Virus record (IMG/VR): IMGVR_UViG_3300046810_000101
Location: 103,827-167,826 of that record
Length of the DNA: 64,000 bases
Origin: a virus
Strand: one strand, 5' to 3'
Part shown: piece after piece, positions 23,531 to 32,335 of the stretch
How positions within the stretch are numbered: the stretch's first letter is position 1
Layout: every line of letters starts with the position of its first letter
Notes under the pieces: generated by a model
Told to the model about the DNA's origin: nothing
The model's database searches: none
The model's input: the letters and a program-made list of their open reading frames with translations, nothing else
Program-made: the position numbers and the translations under genes

Positions 23531-23799
23531 AGCTGTTCCATCAAAAGACGAATCAGTTCATCACCGTCTACGTTGGTGCCTTTCATGTCAGTCAAGAAGC
23601 CTTTCAGGGCTACCGGGTTGACAGGTTGAACCAGAACATAATCGGTTTGGTCATCGAACTTGGTGTAATGCGACTTCATGTTTTCAGTGAAGCGGCGTTT
23701 GACAATCGATGTGCTGTGTCCAACTTGACCGTATTGATAACCGTCTTGGGCACGAACAGAAGCATAACCTTTTAGAAACAAATTTTCTATCTTTTTCAT
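23527..23799 (-). CDS. Small protein of unknown function
   Basis: A 90-residue basic protein. It follows a terminator and may rely on read-through. Not recognised. Confidence 0.5.
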   Translation of the reverse strand: MKKIENLFLKGYASVRAQDGYQYGQVGHSTSIVKRRFTENMKSHYTKFDDQTDYVLVQPVNPVALKGFLTDMKGTNVDGDELIRLLMEQL

Positions 23800-23802
23800 A
23801 TT

Positions 23803-23826
23803 AAAAACCCGGCTTTCGCCGGGTTC
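23803..23826 (-). terminator. Intrinsic terminator
   Basis: AACCCGGC, GAAA loop, GCCGGGTT then T-run on the minus strand, directly after the SPFH gene. Confidence 0.9.
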
Positions 23827-23842
23827 CTTATTCAGTTTTGAA

Positions 23843-25192
23843 TTATTGAGCTACTTTCATATCCAGCAGAAGGTCTTTTGCCGCTTTGGCACCTACCACG
23901 TTCATGAAATTGGCGGTTTCGGTTTGACGACCGTTATCACCAGCACCACCCATAACCAGTTGTGGAACCTTGGCTTTGGAGTATGCATCAGCCCAAACTT
24001 TTTCGATTTCGACACGGGCTTGCAGTTTCTGAGTCAAAGCACCGTCAGCGAGGATCACGGCTTTCTTGGCGTAGGCTTCCGCTTCGGCCTTTTCTTTCGT
24101 GGTCTTTGCATCAATTTGAGCTTGTTCAAACTTGATTTGAGAAGTTGCTTTCTCAATCGAAGCCTTTTCTTGCTCACGGGAAGCGTTGGTCAGAGCCAGT
24201 TGTTTTTCAGTTTCGGCGTTGGTGGTACGAATTACCTGATCTTTCATGGTCAGTTGACGTTGTGTTTCAACTTCCATTTCACCGTTTGCAGTAGCAAGTT
24301 TCTTTTGTTCGTCGGCAGTGATACGGCCTTGGCGAGCATAAGACAAATCAGCTTGCGATTGTTGAACTTTCTTCATGCGCTCTTTGAACTGAGGCGATGG
24401 ATCGATGTTCAAAATGTTCGCATCGGCAACAGTTACACCCAGTTTCGAGAACTGACGCTCCAGACGAATCGGCAGACCAGATTTTGCATCCAATACCTTT
24501 TCGGTAATTACAACGGTAGTTGTATCGGCACCGAATGAACCTTGTTCTTTACCATTCTGGGCAACAGCGCCTTGAGTGGCATCACGGGTATTCTTGACTT
24601 GCTTTTCAATTCGCTTGACGACATACGCACCGTCTGCAATTTGATCTTGGAAGCTCTGGCGGAATTCTGTTGCACCACCGTTGTAGTAATCGTCAGCCGA
24701 CATCAACTGTGCAGTCGATTGCAGCGTGGATTTCATGACCGGCATGATCGATTGAAGAACAAAATTGTCGGGGCTGCGATAAGTACGAGCCAGTTGCAGG
24801 AACTGTTCACCGTCCGGCAGTGCAACACGAACGTTCGCATCAACAGTAGCAACTACACCACCGAGGAAGGTCACCGGGAATGCTGGAATCAGAGAAGAAC
24901 CCAATCCATCAAAATCACCCTTGGGTAATGTTGCGGTATCCAGTACAGATTGAACCGACATCTGGCGAGGCCACGGGGTTACCGTACCAAAACCGATGTA
25001 GGTGTAACCGGTGGTGCTTACAACCTTTTCACCTTGGGTTGGGAACTTGGTCATAACCTGAGTGATGTAACCGGCGCTGTTGTAATAGAACATGCTGCTA
25101 AACATGAGCCAAACGAACAGAATTGCCGCTACAACGACCGCAGCCGTCCAACCGAGTTTCTTGTTTACTTCAAATCCGAGAATATTGCTCAC
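23843..25192 (-). CDS. SPFH/Band 7 membrane protein
   Basis: A 449-residue protein with one N-terminal membrane segment (about residues 13-35), then a prohibitin-like SPFH domain to about residue 250, then a long alanine/glutamate/lysine-rich coiled coil. The overall plan matches HflK/prohibitin-type proteins, which form membrane ring assemblies and often regulate FtsH protease. In phages such proteins are proposed to influence host membrane proteolysis or defence. The start is GTG at 25192 with an AGGAAAG Shine-Dalgarno, below two promoters, and the gene is monocistronic with its own terminator. Confidence 0.75.
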   Translation of the reverse strand: MSNILGFEVNKKLGWTAAVVVAAILFVWLMFSSMFYYNSAGYITQVMTKFPTQGEKVVSTTGYTYIGFGTVTPWPRQMSVQSVLDTATLPKGDFDGLGSSLIPAFPVTFLGGVVATVDANVRVALPDGEQFLQLARTYRSPDNFVLQSIMPVMKSTLQSTAQLMSADDYYNGGATEFRQSFQDQIADGAYVVKRIEKQVKNTRDATQGAVAQNGKEQGSFGADTTTVVITEKVLDAKSGLPIRLERQFSKLGVTVADANILNIDPSPQFKERMKKVQQSQADLSYARQGRITADEQKKLATANGEMEVETQRQLTMKDQVIRTTNAETEKQLALTNASREQEKASIEKATSQIKFEQAQIDAKTTKEKAEAEAYAKKAVILADGALTQKLQARVEIEKVWADAYSKAKVPQLVMGGAGDNGRQTETANFMNVVGAKAAKDLLLDMKVAQ

Positions 25193-25242
25193 TAATCTTT
25201 CCTTTGTTTTGTTTGTGGTCCTAATGACCGGGTTACATGTAC

Positions 25243-25270
25243 ATCATACTACGTTTTGAATCTGTTTCAA
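25243..25270 (-). promoter_or_regulatory. Sigma70-like promoter for the SPFH gene
   Basis: TTGAAA (25265-25270), 16 bp, TATGAT (25243-25248), with the same form as the promoter at 17571-17598. Confidence 0.7.
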
Positions 25271-25317
25271 ACACTTTCGAAACTTTATTTTTTGTCGCGT
25301 TCTGTTTCGATGTCGCC

Positions 25318-25345
25318 ATTCTATAGATTCAAAACACATTGTCAA
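25318..25345 (-). promoter_or_regulatory. Consensus sigma70 promoter
   Basis: TTGACA (25340-25345), 16 bp, TAGAAT (25318-25323), in tandem with the 25243 promoter. The 13-mer CATCGAAACAGAA lies just downstream (25300-25312). Confidence 0.75.
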
Positions 25346-26145
25346 TGGATTCTGTAAAAACTTTTTTCGAGAAATCCGGTGTCGTCTTGATCTGGGTAGC
25401 CATACGGGTTGCAGATAACGTTGGTGTCGCCAATCATGTAGTCATGAACGATATGGACGTGACCGTGGCACCAGAAATTGATGTTAGGTCGATCCAGAAT
25501 GAATTCGCTCAAATCGCTGTGATAGCCGAAGTTCATGTAATATTCGTTGGCAAATTTCGGGTCGAGGCTTTTAGCACTTGGTGGGTGATGGGTCACGACC
25601 ACACAAGGTTCCATCGAATTGCCGACTTCTTCTGCGATGTATTCCAGATCCTTTTTATGCTCGGCTTGCCAGTGACGCGGCTTGAACTTCCCATAATGAT
25701 CGAATTTTTCATCGTGGTAGTCGATTACCCGGAAATCGTTCATCCCGGTACTCAGGGTGAATTCCACCACCGGGTTACCGCGATCCATATTGGTCCAGAG
25801 CGTAGCCCCAACGAATCTAATTCCATCAATTACCACAGAGTCACGAATCAGGAAGTGGATGTTATCCAAGCCTTCTGGGTTCATTTTCTGGAAATTGAAC
25901 AGGTTGGTAATCGGTTTGATTACGCTGCCGTAGTATTCGTGGTTCCCCGGAACGTACACAACCGCTTTGAAGCGGTTTCCGTATTCGGTCAACAGGGGTG
26001 CGACGTTCTCAGCACGTTTCAGGGTGTGAAAATCCCCGGCGATTACCAGAACACGTTCTTTGTCACCGTTGATATGCGGCAACGACGGCATTGCAAATGA
26101 GGCGTACCACTCAAGGTGGCAATCGCTAATAAGTCTGAATTCCAT
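25342..26145 (-). CDS. Calcineurin-like metallophosphoesterase
   Basis: A 267-residue enzyme with all metal motifs: DCH at 8-10, AGDFH near 36, GNHEY near 72, a HHPP histidine, and GHVH near the C-terminus. This layout is the calcineurin-like phosphoesterase superfamily, close in plan to small cytosolic YfcE/CpdA-like or phage phosphodiesterases. Substrate unknown. The ATG at 26145 overlaps the upstream TGA. Confidence 0.8.
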   Translation of the reverse strand: MEFRLISDCHLEWYASFAMPSLPHINGDKERVLVIAGDFHTLKRAENVAPLLTEYGNRFKAVVYVPGNHEYYGSVIKPITNLFNFQKMNPEGLDNIHFLIRDSVVIDGIRFVGATLWTNMDRGNPVVEFTLSTGMNDFRVIDYHDEKFDHYGKFKPRHWQAEHKKDLEYIAEEVGNSMEPCVVVTHHPPSAKSLDPKFANEYYMNFGYHSDLSEFILDRPNINFWCHGHVHIVHDYMIGDTNVICNPYGYPDQDDTGFLEKSFYRIH

Positions 26146-26378
26146 CAATTACTCCACTTTACCCGGATGACGCAGGTATGAATTCTGTTTTTCTTGTCCA
26201 TATATTCGATATGGGTCAGGATCGCTTTGTTGCCGACTCGATCTGTAAAGTTTTCTTGCCACTCTTTCACGACAGAACACCCATTCTGTTTGTAGAATGG
26301 GATGTGTGGAATGACTTTGATTACCTTTCCGGCCATCAAGCCGTCAGGTTCACTGACATTTTTCAAGGGCTTTGTCAT
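26145..26378 (-). CDS. Small basic protein of unknown function
   Basis: Up to 77 residues, basic. The ATG at 26378 overlaps the upstream gene; an inner ATG at 26336 is equally possible. Not recognised. Confidence 0.45.
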   Translation of the reverse strand: MTKPLKNVSEPDGLMAGKVIKVIPHIPFYKQNGCSVVKEWQENFTDRVGNKAILTHIEYMDKKNRIHTCVIRVKWSN

Positions 26379-26550
26379 ACAGATCACCGGCACAATCAAT
26401 CAAATCCTGTTGATGGTGGTCGTAGTGCAGATTCGAAGAAGCGTTATCGCCGGATCGGTCAGCAAGGCAGTAATTCAAAATGAATTGAAATTTACGTTCG
26501 TTGAATTCCGAGCTAGCTTGCGGGAGGCTATCGCCAATTTCGTCGTACAT
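26350..26550 (-). CDS. Small acidic protein of unknown function
   Basis: A 66-residue acidic protein, first gene after the promoter at 26575-26603. Not recognised. Confidence 0.5.
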   Translation of the reverse strand: MYDEIGDSLPQASSEFNERKFQFILNYCLADRSGDNASSNLHYDHHQQDLIDCAGDLYDKALEKCQ

Positions 26551-26574
26551 TCTTAATTCCTCATTAGAAACAGA

Positions 26575-26603
26575 ATCATATCACAGTTTCGATTCATTCT
26601 AAA
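26575..26603 (-). promoter_or_regulatory. Phage promoter, TTTAGA-N17 class
   Basis: TTTAGA (26598-26603), 17 bp, TATGAT (26575-26580). It abuts the terminator of the NAD salvage operon. Confidence 0.75.
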
Positions 26604-26604
26604 C

Positions 26605-26632
26605 AAAAAAGGAGCCTTTCGGCTCCTTTTTA
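26605..26632 (-). terminator. Intrinsic terminator
   Basis: AAAAGGAGCC, GAAA loop, GGCTCCTTTTTT on the minus strand, after the NAMPT gene. Confidence 0.9.
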
Positions 26633-26642
26633 TTTGCATCAA

Positions 26643-28106
26643 TTACGGAATGCGAATTTCGCTAAACGCCCACTCCATAATGTGGTCACCGTCTTCCCAC
26701 ACCGTAACCATTTGGTCAACGATTGTGTGATTGGTTTCTTGCAGCTCGATACGATCCGAGAAGAATTTCCCGTTCGAATCTTTGAACGTGGTCACACGAC
26801 CTTTCTTGGACCGTTTAACCGAGTCGGTATCCGGGTCTTTGTACAGGTCACGCCACACACCATCTACACACAGTGCAGACGCTTTCATGGCGAATTTGAG
26901 CCAATCACGGTCGCAGTGTTGCAGAAGGGCACCACCCATACCGAAAACGATGTTATCGGCAGAGTAACCAAGTGCGAACATGTTCGCATAGATTTGACGA
27001 ATGCTGGATTCGTTGATGCCGTCGCCTTGCAGAACACGGATGCAATCTGGCAGGACTTTGTAACCTTTGCTGTTGATCGTGTAACCAAAACCTTCCATCA
27101 AAATGCCGATGATTTCTACCGGGATTTCGGTTGCTACACCGGAATCTGGGCGCAGTACAAACGTACCACCAGAATTCATGATTCGAGTTTTGATCGGATC
27201 AGTTGCACACCACTTGGCGAAGCGGCGAATGCTATAAGTATCACCCACACAGGCTACGATGCCTTTGTGTTTTTCCAGCAGTTGGATCGCCATTTCCAGA
27301 GCGTTGGAATCGTCGCGGGTTTCAGCGTCAGAGTTTGCACAAACAACACTGTGTTCCGTTGCACGAACCGAGAAGGCGGGCATTTCGCCTTTCTTCACGC
27401 CGTAGAACTGTTTCAATTCGATGATAGCTTGAATGGTATCAGTACCCATCCAACCGGCCATCAAGTGAGCAGCACCGCCGATGCGAGCAGATTCGACACT
27501 GGACACACCACGGAAACCGAAGTCGTGCAGCTTGAATTGACTACCAACGCCTTCATCAACCGATTCGCGGAAAGCTTGTTCAACCACTTGACGGATGCTG
27601 TACGAAACAGAAGCCACGGTGATTGGATACCACGCTTGCAGGAACAGCGGTTCGAAGTACGAAACCAGCCATGCAAAGTCCGGGTGGGTGTTTTCAACAG
27701 TCCACAGAACGTTGCCGGTCGGAACAATCGTGCCTTCTTTCAGGCAGCGAATGCGCAGTGGCAGACGGCCTTTGAATTTTGTCACGATTGCTTCCCAACC
27801 TTTACGGTTGAAAACGTTCGGACCCATGTGCAGTTCTACCAGTTCTTCGGCTTCGTCCACATCCTGCATGGTCAGACGACCAGAGAAGTGACGTTTCAGA
27901 ATGGCTTGCAGGCCGACAAATACGGTGTAGGTGTAACCTTCGTTGACACCGCGTACTTCGTGCTGGTCAGATCCACGCGATTCCCCGTAGGAATACAGGT
28001 ACTGTGCCCCGGCTGGGATCATTTCCCAGTGGTCGCCTTTGTACGAATCGGATTTCAGGATCAGGTTGTTTGGGTTGAAATCAAGATTAATATTGAGACT
28101 GGTCAT
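26643..28106 (-). CDS. nadV: Nicotinamide phosphoribosyltransferase (NAMPT/NadV)
   Basis: A 487-residue type II phosphoribosyltransferase. Visible family features are LKSDSYKGDHWEM near the start, YSYGESRG, LHDFGFRGVSS, the AGWMGTDT segment and FVLRPDSG, which together match NAMPT. It makes NMN from nicotinamide and PRPP. The adjacent upstream gene encodes the next step to NAD. This two-step pathway is the NARP2 route known to let phages rebuild NAD after depletion-type defence. Start is the ATG at 28106 with GAGGAG. Ends at a terminator. Confidence 0.9.
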   Translation of the reverse strand: MTSLNINLDFNPNNLILKSDSYKGDHWEMIPAGAQYLYSYGESRGSDQHEVRGVNEGYTYTVFVGLQAILKRHFSGRLTMQDVDEAEELVELHMGPNVFNRKGWEAIVTKFKGRLPLRIRCLKEGTIVPTGNVLWTVENTHPDFAWLVSYFEPLFLQAWYPITVASVSYSIRQVVEQAFRESVDEGVGSQFKLHDFGFRGVSSVESARIGGAAHLMAGWMGTDTIQAIIELKQFYGVKKGEMPAFSVRATEHSVVCANSDAETRDDSNALEMAIQLLEKHKGIVACVGDTYSIRRFAKWCATDPIKTRIMNSGGTFVLRPDSGVATEIPVEIIGILMEGFGYTINSKGYKVLPDCIRVLQGDGINESSIRQIYANMFALGYSADNIVFGMGGALLQHCDRDWLKFAMKASALCVDGVWRDLYKDPDTDSVKRSKKGRVTTFKDSNGKFFSDRIELQETNHTIVDQMVTVWEDGDHIMEWAFSEIRIP

Positions 28107-28131
28107 TCTTTCGAACTCCTCGAAAATTGAA

Positions 28132-29202
28132 TTAGTTGTTTTGTTGCGCAGCACGACCAATCATGGTCATGATGATGTTGTGATGGTCTTCGAAAAAGTC
28201 AGCCGCGTGTTCCGGGGCAGCGATTTCAGAGATTGGAACCCAGAACGCTTTATCAGCGTCATCGGAACCGTAAACCCGTGGCAAGCTACCGTCATGATTT
28301 GTATCAATCTTGAAAGTAAATGCGAAGGTCATGAGCCGACCGCGAAGGGAACGTTTCGGATTATCGAACCGCTTTTCGTCAATGATCGACTTGCGCAGCA
28401 CCTTTTCAGGCACATGCAGTTTTGTTTCTTCATCCAGTTCACGAATCGCACCGTCTTCAACCGTTTCATTGGTATTGACGAATCCACCGGGTAGAGCAAG
28501 TTTGCCCTTACCGGGAATGTTTTTACGACGAATCAACAGGATGTGGCTTTTGCACAGAACTACCGCGTCTGCGGTTACGTCGTTGATCGGGTATTTGGCC
28601 CGACGATGTGCGGGATACGCTTTGTGGAAATTGTATTCGGCCAGCAGTTCCCGGAACATATCAGAACTGATGAATTTTGTGTTGACATAATCCCAGACAC
28701 CGGAAGGCATCATTGGGCCAGCGTCACCAAAATACCCTTCGAACATCAGTTCGCGGATTTTGGTTGCCGCCATTTCTTCGTCGCCGTGCATTTTAGCACC
28801 GGATTCGATGAAATCCCATGTTGGGAACAAATCGAGATAGAATGAACTATCATCTTTCTTGTGCCCAACGATTGCGATTTTCGGAGCTTTGATGCCGGAA
28901 ATGTAACGAGTCGAAAGACGCATTACCTCGGCAGCCCACAAATCGTTCGATGGCATGTCGTTGATGAAACTGATTCCAACGCCTTTGATACCAGCGTCGA
29001 TGGTTGCCAATTCAACCATAGCCGAACGATCACGATTACCGAATGGGTTACGTTCATCACGCGGGGCGTTTGCACTCCCCAGAATCACGACCACTCGATC
29101 AGCAATCGAATCTGCCAGTTTGATGTTGTCCAAATGGGCGTTGTGCAGTGGAGCCATTCGCCCGATGAAAATTGCTAGGTCGTACTTTTTAACGTTGGTC
29201 AC
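28132..29202 (-). CDS. nadM: NMN adenylyltransferase fused to Nudix hydrolase (NadM-like)
   Basis: A 356-residue bifunctional protein. The N-terminal nucleotidyltransferase has FIGRMAPLHNAH (HxGH-like) and later a substrate loop with GHKKDDSSF. The C-terminal domain, from about 215, has a Nudix box (GGFVNTNETVEDGA then RELDEET). This fusion matches phage and bacterial NadM-Nudix enzymes: NMN to NAD, plus ADP-ribose hydrolysis. It forms a pathway with the NAMPT gene downstream. The start is GTG at 29202, given a GAGGGG Shine-Dalgarno. Confidence 0.9.
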   Translation of the reverse strand: MTNVKKYDLAIFIGRMAPLHNAHLDNIKLADSIADRVVVILGSANAPRDERNPFGNRDRSAMVELATIDAGIKGVGISFINDMPSNDLWAAEVMRLSTRYISGIKAPKIAIVGHKKDDSSFYLDLFPTWDFIESGAKMHGDEEMAATKIRELMFEGYFGDAGPMMPSGVWDYVNTKFISSDMFRELLAEYNFHKAYPAHRRAKYPINDVTADAVVLCKSHILLIRRKNIPGKGKLALPGGFVNTNETVEDGAIRELDEETKLHVPEKVLRKSIIDEKRFDNPKRSLRGRLMTFAFTFKIDTNHDGSLPRVYGSDDADKAFWVPISEIAAPEHAADFFEDHHNIIMTMIGRAAQQNN

Positions 29203-29226
29203 TACTGATCCCCTCAATGTGTGACT

Positions 29227-29255
29227 ATTGAAACAGAATGGAATTGCGGATGCAA
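29227..29255 (-). promoter_or_regulatory. Possible promoter for the NAD salvage genes
   Basis: TTGCAT (29250-29255), 17 bp, TTCAAT (29227-29232). The -10 is weak, but the site lies directly above the GTG at 29202 with no other promoter nearby. Confidence 0.4.
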
Positions 29256-29274
29256 CCCCTATTCTGTTTTTATT

Positions 29275-29760
29275 TTAGCTCTGTGCCCGAATCAGCCAGC
29301 CACGTAGGTAAACACCCAGAGACGGTTTGGTTGCGACCAGTCCTTTGTAGTAATCAGCCTGAATTATACGGAATGAAGCCAAGAACCGTTCCGCGTCAGT
29401 GTTATTCAGTGCTGCAATAGATGCAGGGCCGAAAATCCCGTCTTCTGTCAGGTTCTTACCGTTTTGGTTCAAGGCTTTCTGGGCAAATCGATGCGCTCGT
29501 TTAGCTCCGACGTTGATAGCGGTATCAAAGATTTTGGTAGCCGCGTCATCATTGCTAATGGTGTCGTATCGGTTTGGCAGCCACCAGTCGTGTAGGTAGA
29601 TGCGTTTCGCGTCTTCTACAGTCAGGTTTTTGATGTCTTCATTCGGATACGAACGCTTGGAAATACCATATTTGGTTTCCCCACCCGGATCTGTATCGGA
29701 ATCTACATAACCACCTTCGTGGGCCAGAACGATTTTAATTGCTTTTTCAAAATTTGACAT
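29275..29760 (-). CDS. Endolysin, glycosyl hydrolase 108 family
   Basis: A 161-residue lysozyme-like protein. HEGGYVDSDTDPGG near residue 14 and TKYGISKR near 30 are the GH108 N-terminal signature with the catalytic glutamate in EGGY. The C-terminal half resembles the PG_binding_3 domain. It degrades peptidoglycan at lysis. No signal peptide is visible, so a holin or membrane lesion is needed. Its strong Shine-Dalgarno is buried in a 12-bp hairpin (29769-29796) that would block early translation. Confidence 0.85.
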   Translation of the reverse strand: MSNFEKAIKIVLAHEGGYVDSDTDPGGETKYGISKRSYPNEDIKNLTVEDAKRIYLHDWWLPNRYDTISNDDAATKIFDTAINVGAKRAHRFAQKALNQNGKNLTEDGIFGPASIAALNNTDAERFLASFRIIQADYYKGLVATKPSLGVYLRGWLIRAQS

Positions 29761-29768
29761 TAGTGATG

Positions 29769-29796
29769 TCCTCCAAAGGTATTTACCCTTGGAGGA
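29769..29796 (-). promoter_or_regulatory. RNA hairpin hiding the endolysin ribosome-binding site, with late-promoter-like loop
   Basis: On the minus-strand RNA, a perfect 12-bp stem (one G-U) with loop AAAU. Its 3' arm contains the GGAGGA Shine-Dalgarno eight bases before the ATG at 29760. The loop region reads GGTAAATA (29780-29787), like the T4 late promoter TATAAATA. Initiation there would yield transcripts lacking the 5' arm. This is the arrangement known for T4 lysozyme gene e. Confidence 0.7.
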
Positions 29797-29805
29797 TTAC
29801 ATCAA

Positions 29806-30849
29806 TTATGCGAAATCGAGGGTGAGCCATACCGGTTTGATTACCGATGCCGCGTGGGCACCGACTCGCTTACCAAGGACGTTCCATTCTTCGGTTTCTT
29901 GGGCCTTGTACCCATGATCTTTTTCGAAGTCTTCCAGAGCGTCACGGGTGAAATCCCCTTGCAGCCTACCGAACGACTTCTGGTCGTATACAGATTTTGA
30001 TACAACCGCGTTAACCCGGTTCTCGCTCATGTAAGAGCAGACCTTATCCAGCAGAGCCTGTTGCTCGTCTGACAGGTTCACCGCCGACTTGATTTTTACT
30101 TCCTTGACCTTTTCACCGTACAGATGGTTCTTTTGTTTCAGAATCACCCGTTCTTCGCCCATATAGAAGTCTTCTTCATACCCGCAGATCACAAAACCTT
30201 CCGCGTAGTCAACCGGGGCTTTCTCACGATGTTCTGTTTCAAGACCAAATGCTTGTGGCACATGGGTATAGAACAACGGATCAATTTTGATCAGTTCTTC
30301 CAGCGTACCGATTTTGATGATCGGAGCATGACGCATACGGTCTTCGAACGACAAGCGAGCGATGAAGTTTGCATCAAATAGCAGGTCAACCAAATCCATG
30401 AACGGAACGTAACGGCTGATACCGGTATCGAACGTCAGTTTCAGGTCGAATGCCATGAATTCGTTATCAGGGTGGTAGTTCACACCACCTTGAACTTTCT
30501 TGGCGGATTGAGCGCTAATCCCGTTATACGAACCACCGAAAATTTCACCGAACAGATTGATTTGAACCAGACCGGGGAACTCGCTCTTGACCAGACCAAA
30601 CAGAGCTTGGACAACTGGTTTGTATCGGGAGAAGAACCGGGAATGACCATAGAAGGTTTCAAGTTCATCGATCAAATCGTTACGGCTGGCAACCCGAATA
30701 GTAGTTCCGTCAGCAATCCACGAAAAGTTGGCACCGTGGATTTTCTCCACCGCCACCATCTGAGCATCCCCAACATGCATAGCGCATTTGTCGAGGAATC
30801 GTTGTTGGTAAGAGTTTTCGATGGAACTGTATTTAACAAATTCGCTCAC
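29806..30849 (-). CDS. rnlB: RNA ligase, T4 Rnl2-like
   Basis: A 347-residue ligase. EKIHGANFSW carries the nucleotidyl lysine of motif I (KxHGAN is typical of Rnl2). Later motifs include FGEIFGG (III), EGFVICG (IV) and a lysine pair in VILKQKNHLY (V). T4 Rnl2 seals nicks in double-stranded RNA. With the Pnkp and Rnl1-like genes nearby it completes an RNA-repair set. The start is GTG at 30849 with AAAGGA, since the upstream gene ends at 30860. Confidence 0.9.
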   Translation of the reverse strand: MSEFVKYSSIENSYQQRFLDKCAMHVGDAQMVAVEKIHGANFSWIADGTTIRVASRNDLIDELETFYGHSRFFSRYKPVVQALFGLVKSEFPGLVQINLFGEIFGGSYNGISAQSAKKVQGGVNYHPDNEFMAFDLKLTFDTGISRYVPFMDLVDLLFDANFIARLSFEDRMRHAPIIKIGTLEELIKIDPLFYTHVPQAFGLETEHREKAPVDYAEGFVICGYEEDFYMGEERVILKQKNHLYGEKVKEVKIKSAVNLSDEQQALLDKVCSYMSENRVNAVVSKSVYDQKSFGRLQGDFTRDALEDFEKDHGYKAQETEEWNVLGKRVGAHAASVIKPVWLTLDFA

Positions 30850-30859
30850 AATAGATCCT

Positions 30860-31192
30860 TTATTTCTTTGGACGACCAGAATTAAGCCGGTCGTATAACA
30901 ATGTTTGTTGCAACTGGGTGATAGGCACATCCCCGTTTGCATGACCAAGTATTTTGTCCACGATGATATCTCGAAGACGTTTCATCGATGATTTGTTGAA
31001 CTTCCCTTCATCCGTATCAATACTGATGTTCACATATCCAATGTTGTTGGAATGCTTAAAAAATATCGTCAGGTAATCGTGGATAATGTCAAAGATTGTT
31101 TCTGGTGTTTCTGCGTAATACCGCGTAATTGTTGACGTAGTAACAGTCGGAGCGACTGTCACCACTTCAAATCCAACAATTAGGGCTCTCAC
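30860..31192 (-). CDS. Protein of unknown function in the RNA-repair cluster
   Basis: A 110-residue protein with GTG start overlapping the upstream TGA. Its SMKRLRDIIVDKIL part is helical and basic. Not recognised; its position between Rnl2 and Pnkp suggests co-expression. Confidence 0.55.
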   Translation of the reverse strand: MRALIVGFEVVTVAPTVTTSTITRYYAETPETIFDIIHDYLTIFFKHSNNIGYVNISIDTDEGKFNKSSMKRLRDIIVDKILGHANGDVPITQLQQTLLYDRLNSGRPKK

Positions 31193-31458
31193 TCGGCCAA
31201 TCCCATGAGCGCACCGGCAAGGATATTAAATTTGACTTGATCTAGCATCAGATTACATCCAGCGTTGTCTTGATTAGTCATAAAACTAACCCCTTCTTCA
31301 CTATCAGAGTTATCCTGTTCACCCACGATCATTACAAAGTCACATTTGCCGGTAAGAATCTCGCCGTACATTTCATCCAGAGCTTTTTTAATTTCTGGGG
31401 TAATCTTTTCTGATGGCTTGGCAGCCGACACCAATTGAAACACTTTCTTATCTGTCAT
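31189..31458 (-). CDS. Protein of unknown function in the RNA-repair cluster
   Basis: An 89-residue acidic protein. Start at the ATG 31458. Not recognised. Confidence 0.5.
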   Translation of the reverse strand: MTDKKVFQLVSAAKPSEKITPEIKKALDEMYGEILTGKCDFVMIVGEQDNSDSEEGVSFMTNQDNAGCNLMLDQVKFNILAGALMGLAE

Positions 31459-31476
31459 ACTTCGCACCGGTTTAGA

Positions 31477-32334
31477 TCAAAAATTACCCGGCGCAACTTG
31501 GTAGCAGCGAAGCCCCATGCTACGCCAAGTCCTCACAACTTGATCACGGTCATCAAACACACCTTTTACGTTGTAATACGGTGCGATGTAACGGTGATAC
31601 AAATCGTGTTTTACAGCAGAATCTTTGATATGCGATCCTTCTGGACGCATACGCAATCCATCGTAAGGCAAATCATATCGCCACAACCAATCCATAGTTT
31701 CTTCGCGACAAACTTCATCACGACCAGAAACACCGATCAGTTTATTACCAGCCGCTTCCAGAATTTTCAGAACTTCGATTACATCCGAATGCGGTTTATC
31801 ATGTCCGACTTTCTTCCAATCGAATGGGCCACGAACTCCAGTCATATCGGCAACGGTGCCGTCGATATCGTAAAGGAATGCGTCAGCTTTCAATGGATCA
31901 TATGCCGGTGCCATAATCGGGAATTGATCCCGATACATAGCGTACATTTGTTGCACCACACCCACAGGTACAACTTTGGTCTGATCATCGCGATTTGCAT
32001 TGCGTTGGATCAAATCATCAAGCAGCAGATACGGTGCAACATGAACAATTTGAATCTCAGCACCGAAGCTAGACCCAAATTTGATCAAATGTTCGCGGGT
32101 AGTCGGATTGATATTCGTATCAGATACAAATACATTCAGGTCACTCAGCAGAGCATTTCGAATCAGTTGTTCGTGTTCGTAAGTCACATGCTTTTCATCA
32201 ACGCCGTTTCCGTACCAAGATCCGTAGAGCTTTTTACGCAACAGGTCGCGTTCAACCTGTACATACCCTTGCGACACAAATTTATGCGCAAGGGTGGACT
32301 TACCGGAGCCGGGGACTCCGATAGTCAGAACCAT
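31477..32334 (-). CDS. pseT: Polynucleotide 5'-kinase/3'-phosphatase (Pnkp)
   Basis: A 285-residue bifunctional end-healing enzyme. The N-terminal kinase has the P-loop GVPGSGKST at residues 6-14 and a VERDLLR segment. The C-terminal HAD phosphatase has DIDGTVAD near 158 and FDDRDQVV near 262. T4 Pnkp (301 residues) repairs tRNA ends cut in the anticodon loop before Rnl1 sealing. The stop of the Rnl1-like gene is two bases upstream of this ATG, so they are co-translated. Confidence 0.93.
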   Translation of the reverse strand: MVLTIGVPGSGKSTLAHKFVSQGYVQVERDLLRKKLYGSWYGNGVDEKHVTYEHEQLIRNALLSDLNVFVSDTNINPTTREHLIKFGSSFGAEIQIVHVAPYLLLDDLIQRNANRDDQTKVVPVGVVQQMYAMYRDQFPIMAPAYDPLKADAFLYDIDGTVADMTGVRGPFDWKKVGHDKPHSDVIEVLKILEAAGNKLIGVSGRDEVCREETMDWLWRYDLPYDGLRMRPEGSHIKDSAVKHDLYHRYIAPYYNVKGVFDDRDQVVRTWRSMGLRCYQVAPGNF

Positions 32335-32335
32335 T

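Noticed and set aside
26634-28130. Long open frame on the + strand opposite the NAMPT gene
   Set aside because: It mirrors the NAMPT coding frame, has no family features and no start signals. Antisense open frames of this kind are common opposite GC-biased third positions.
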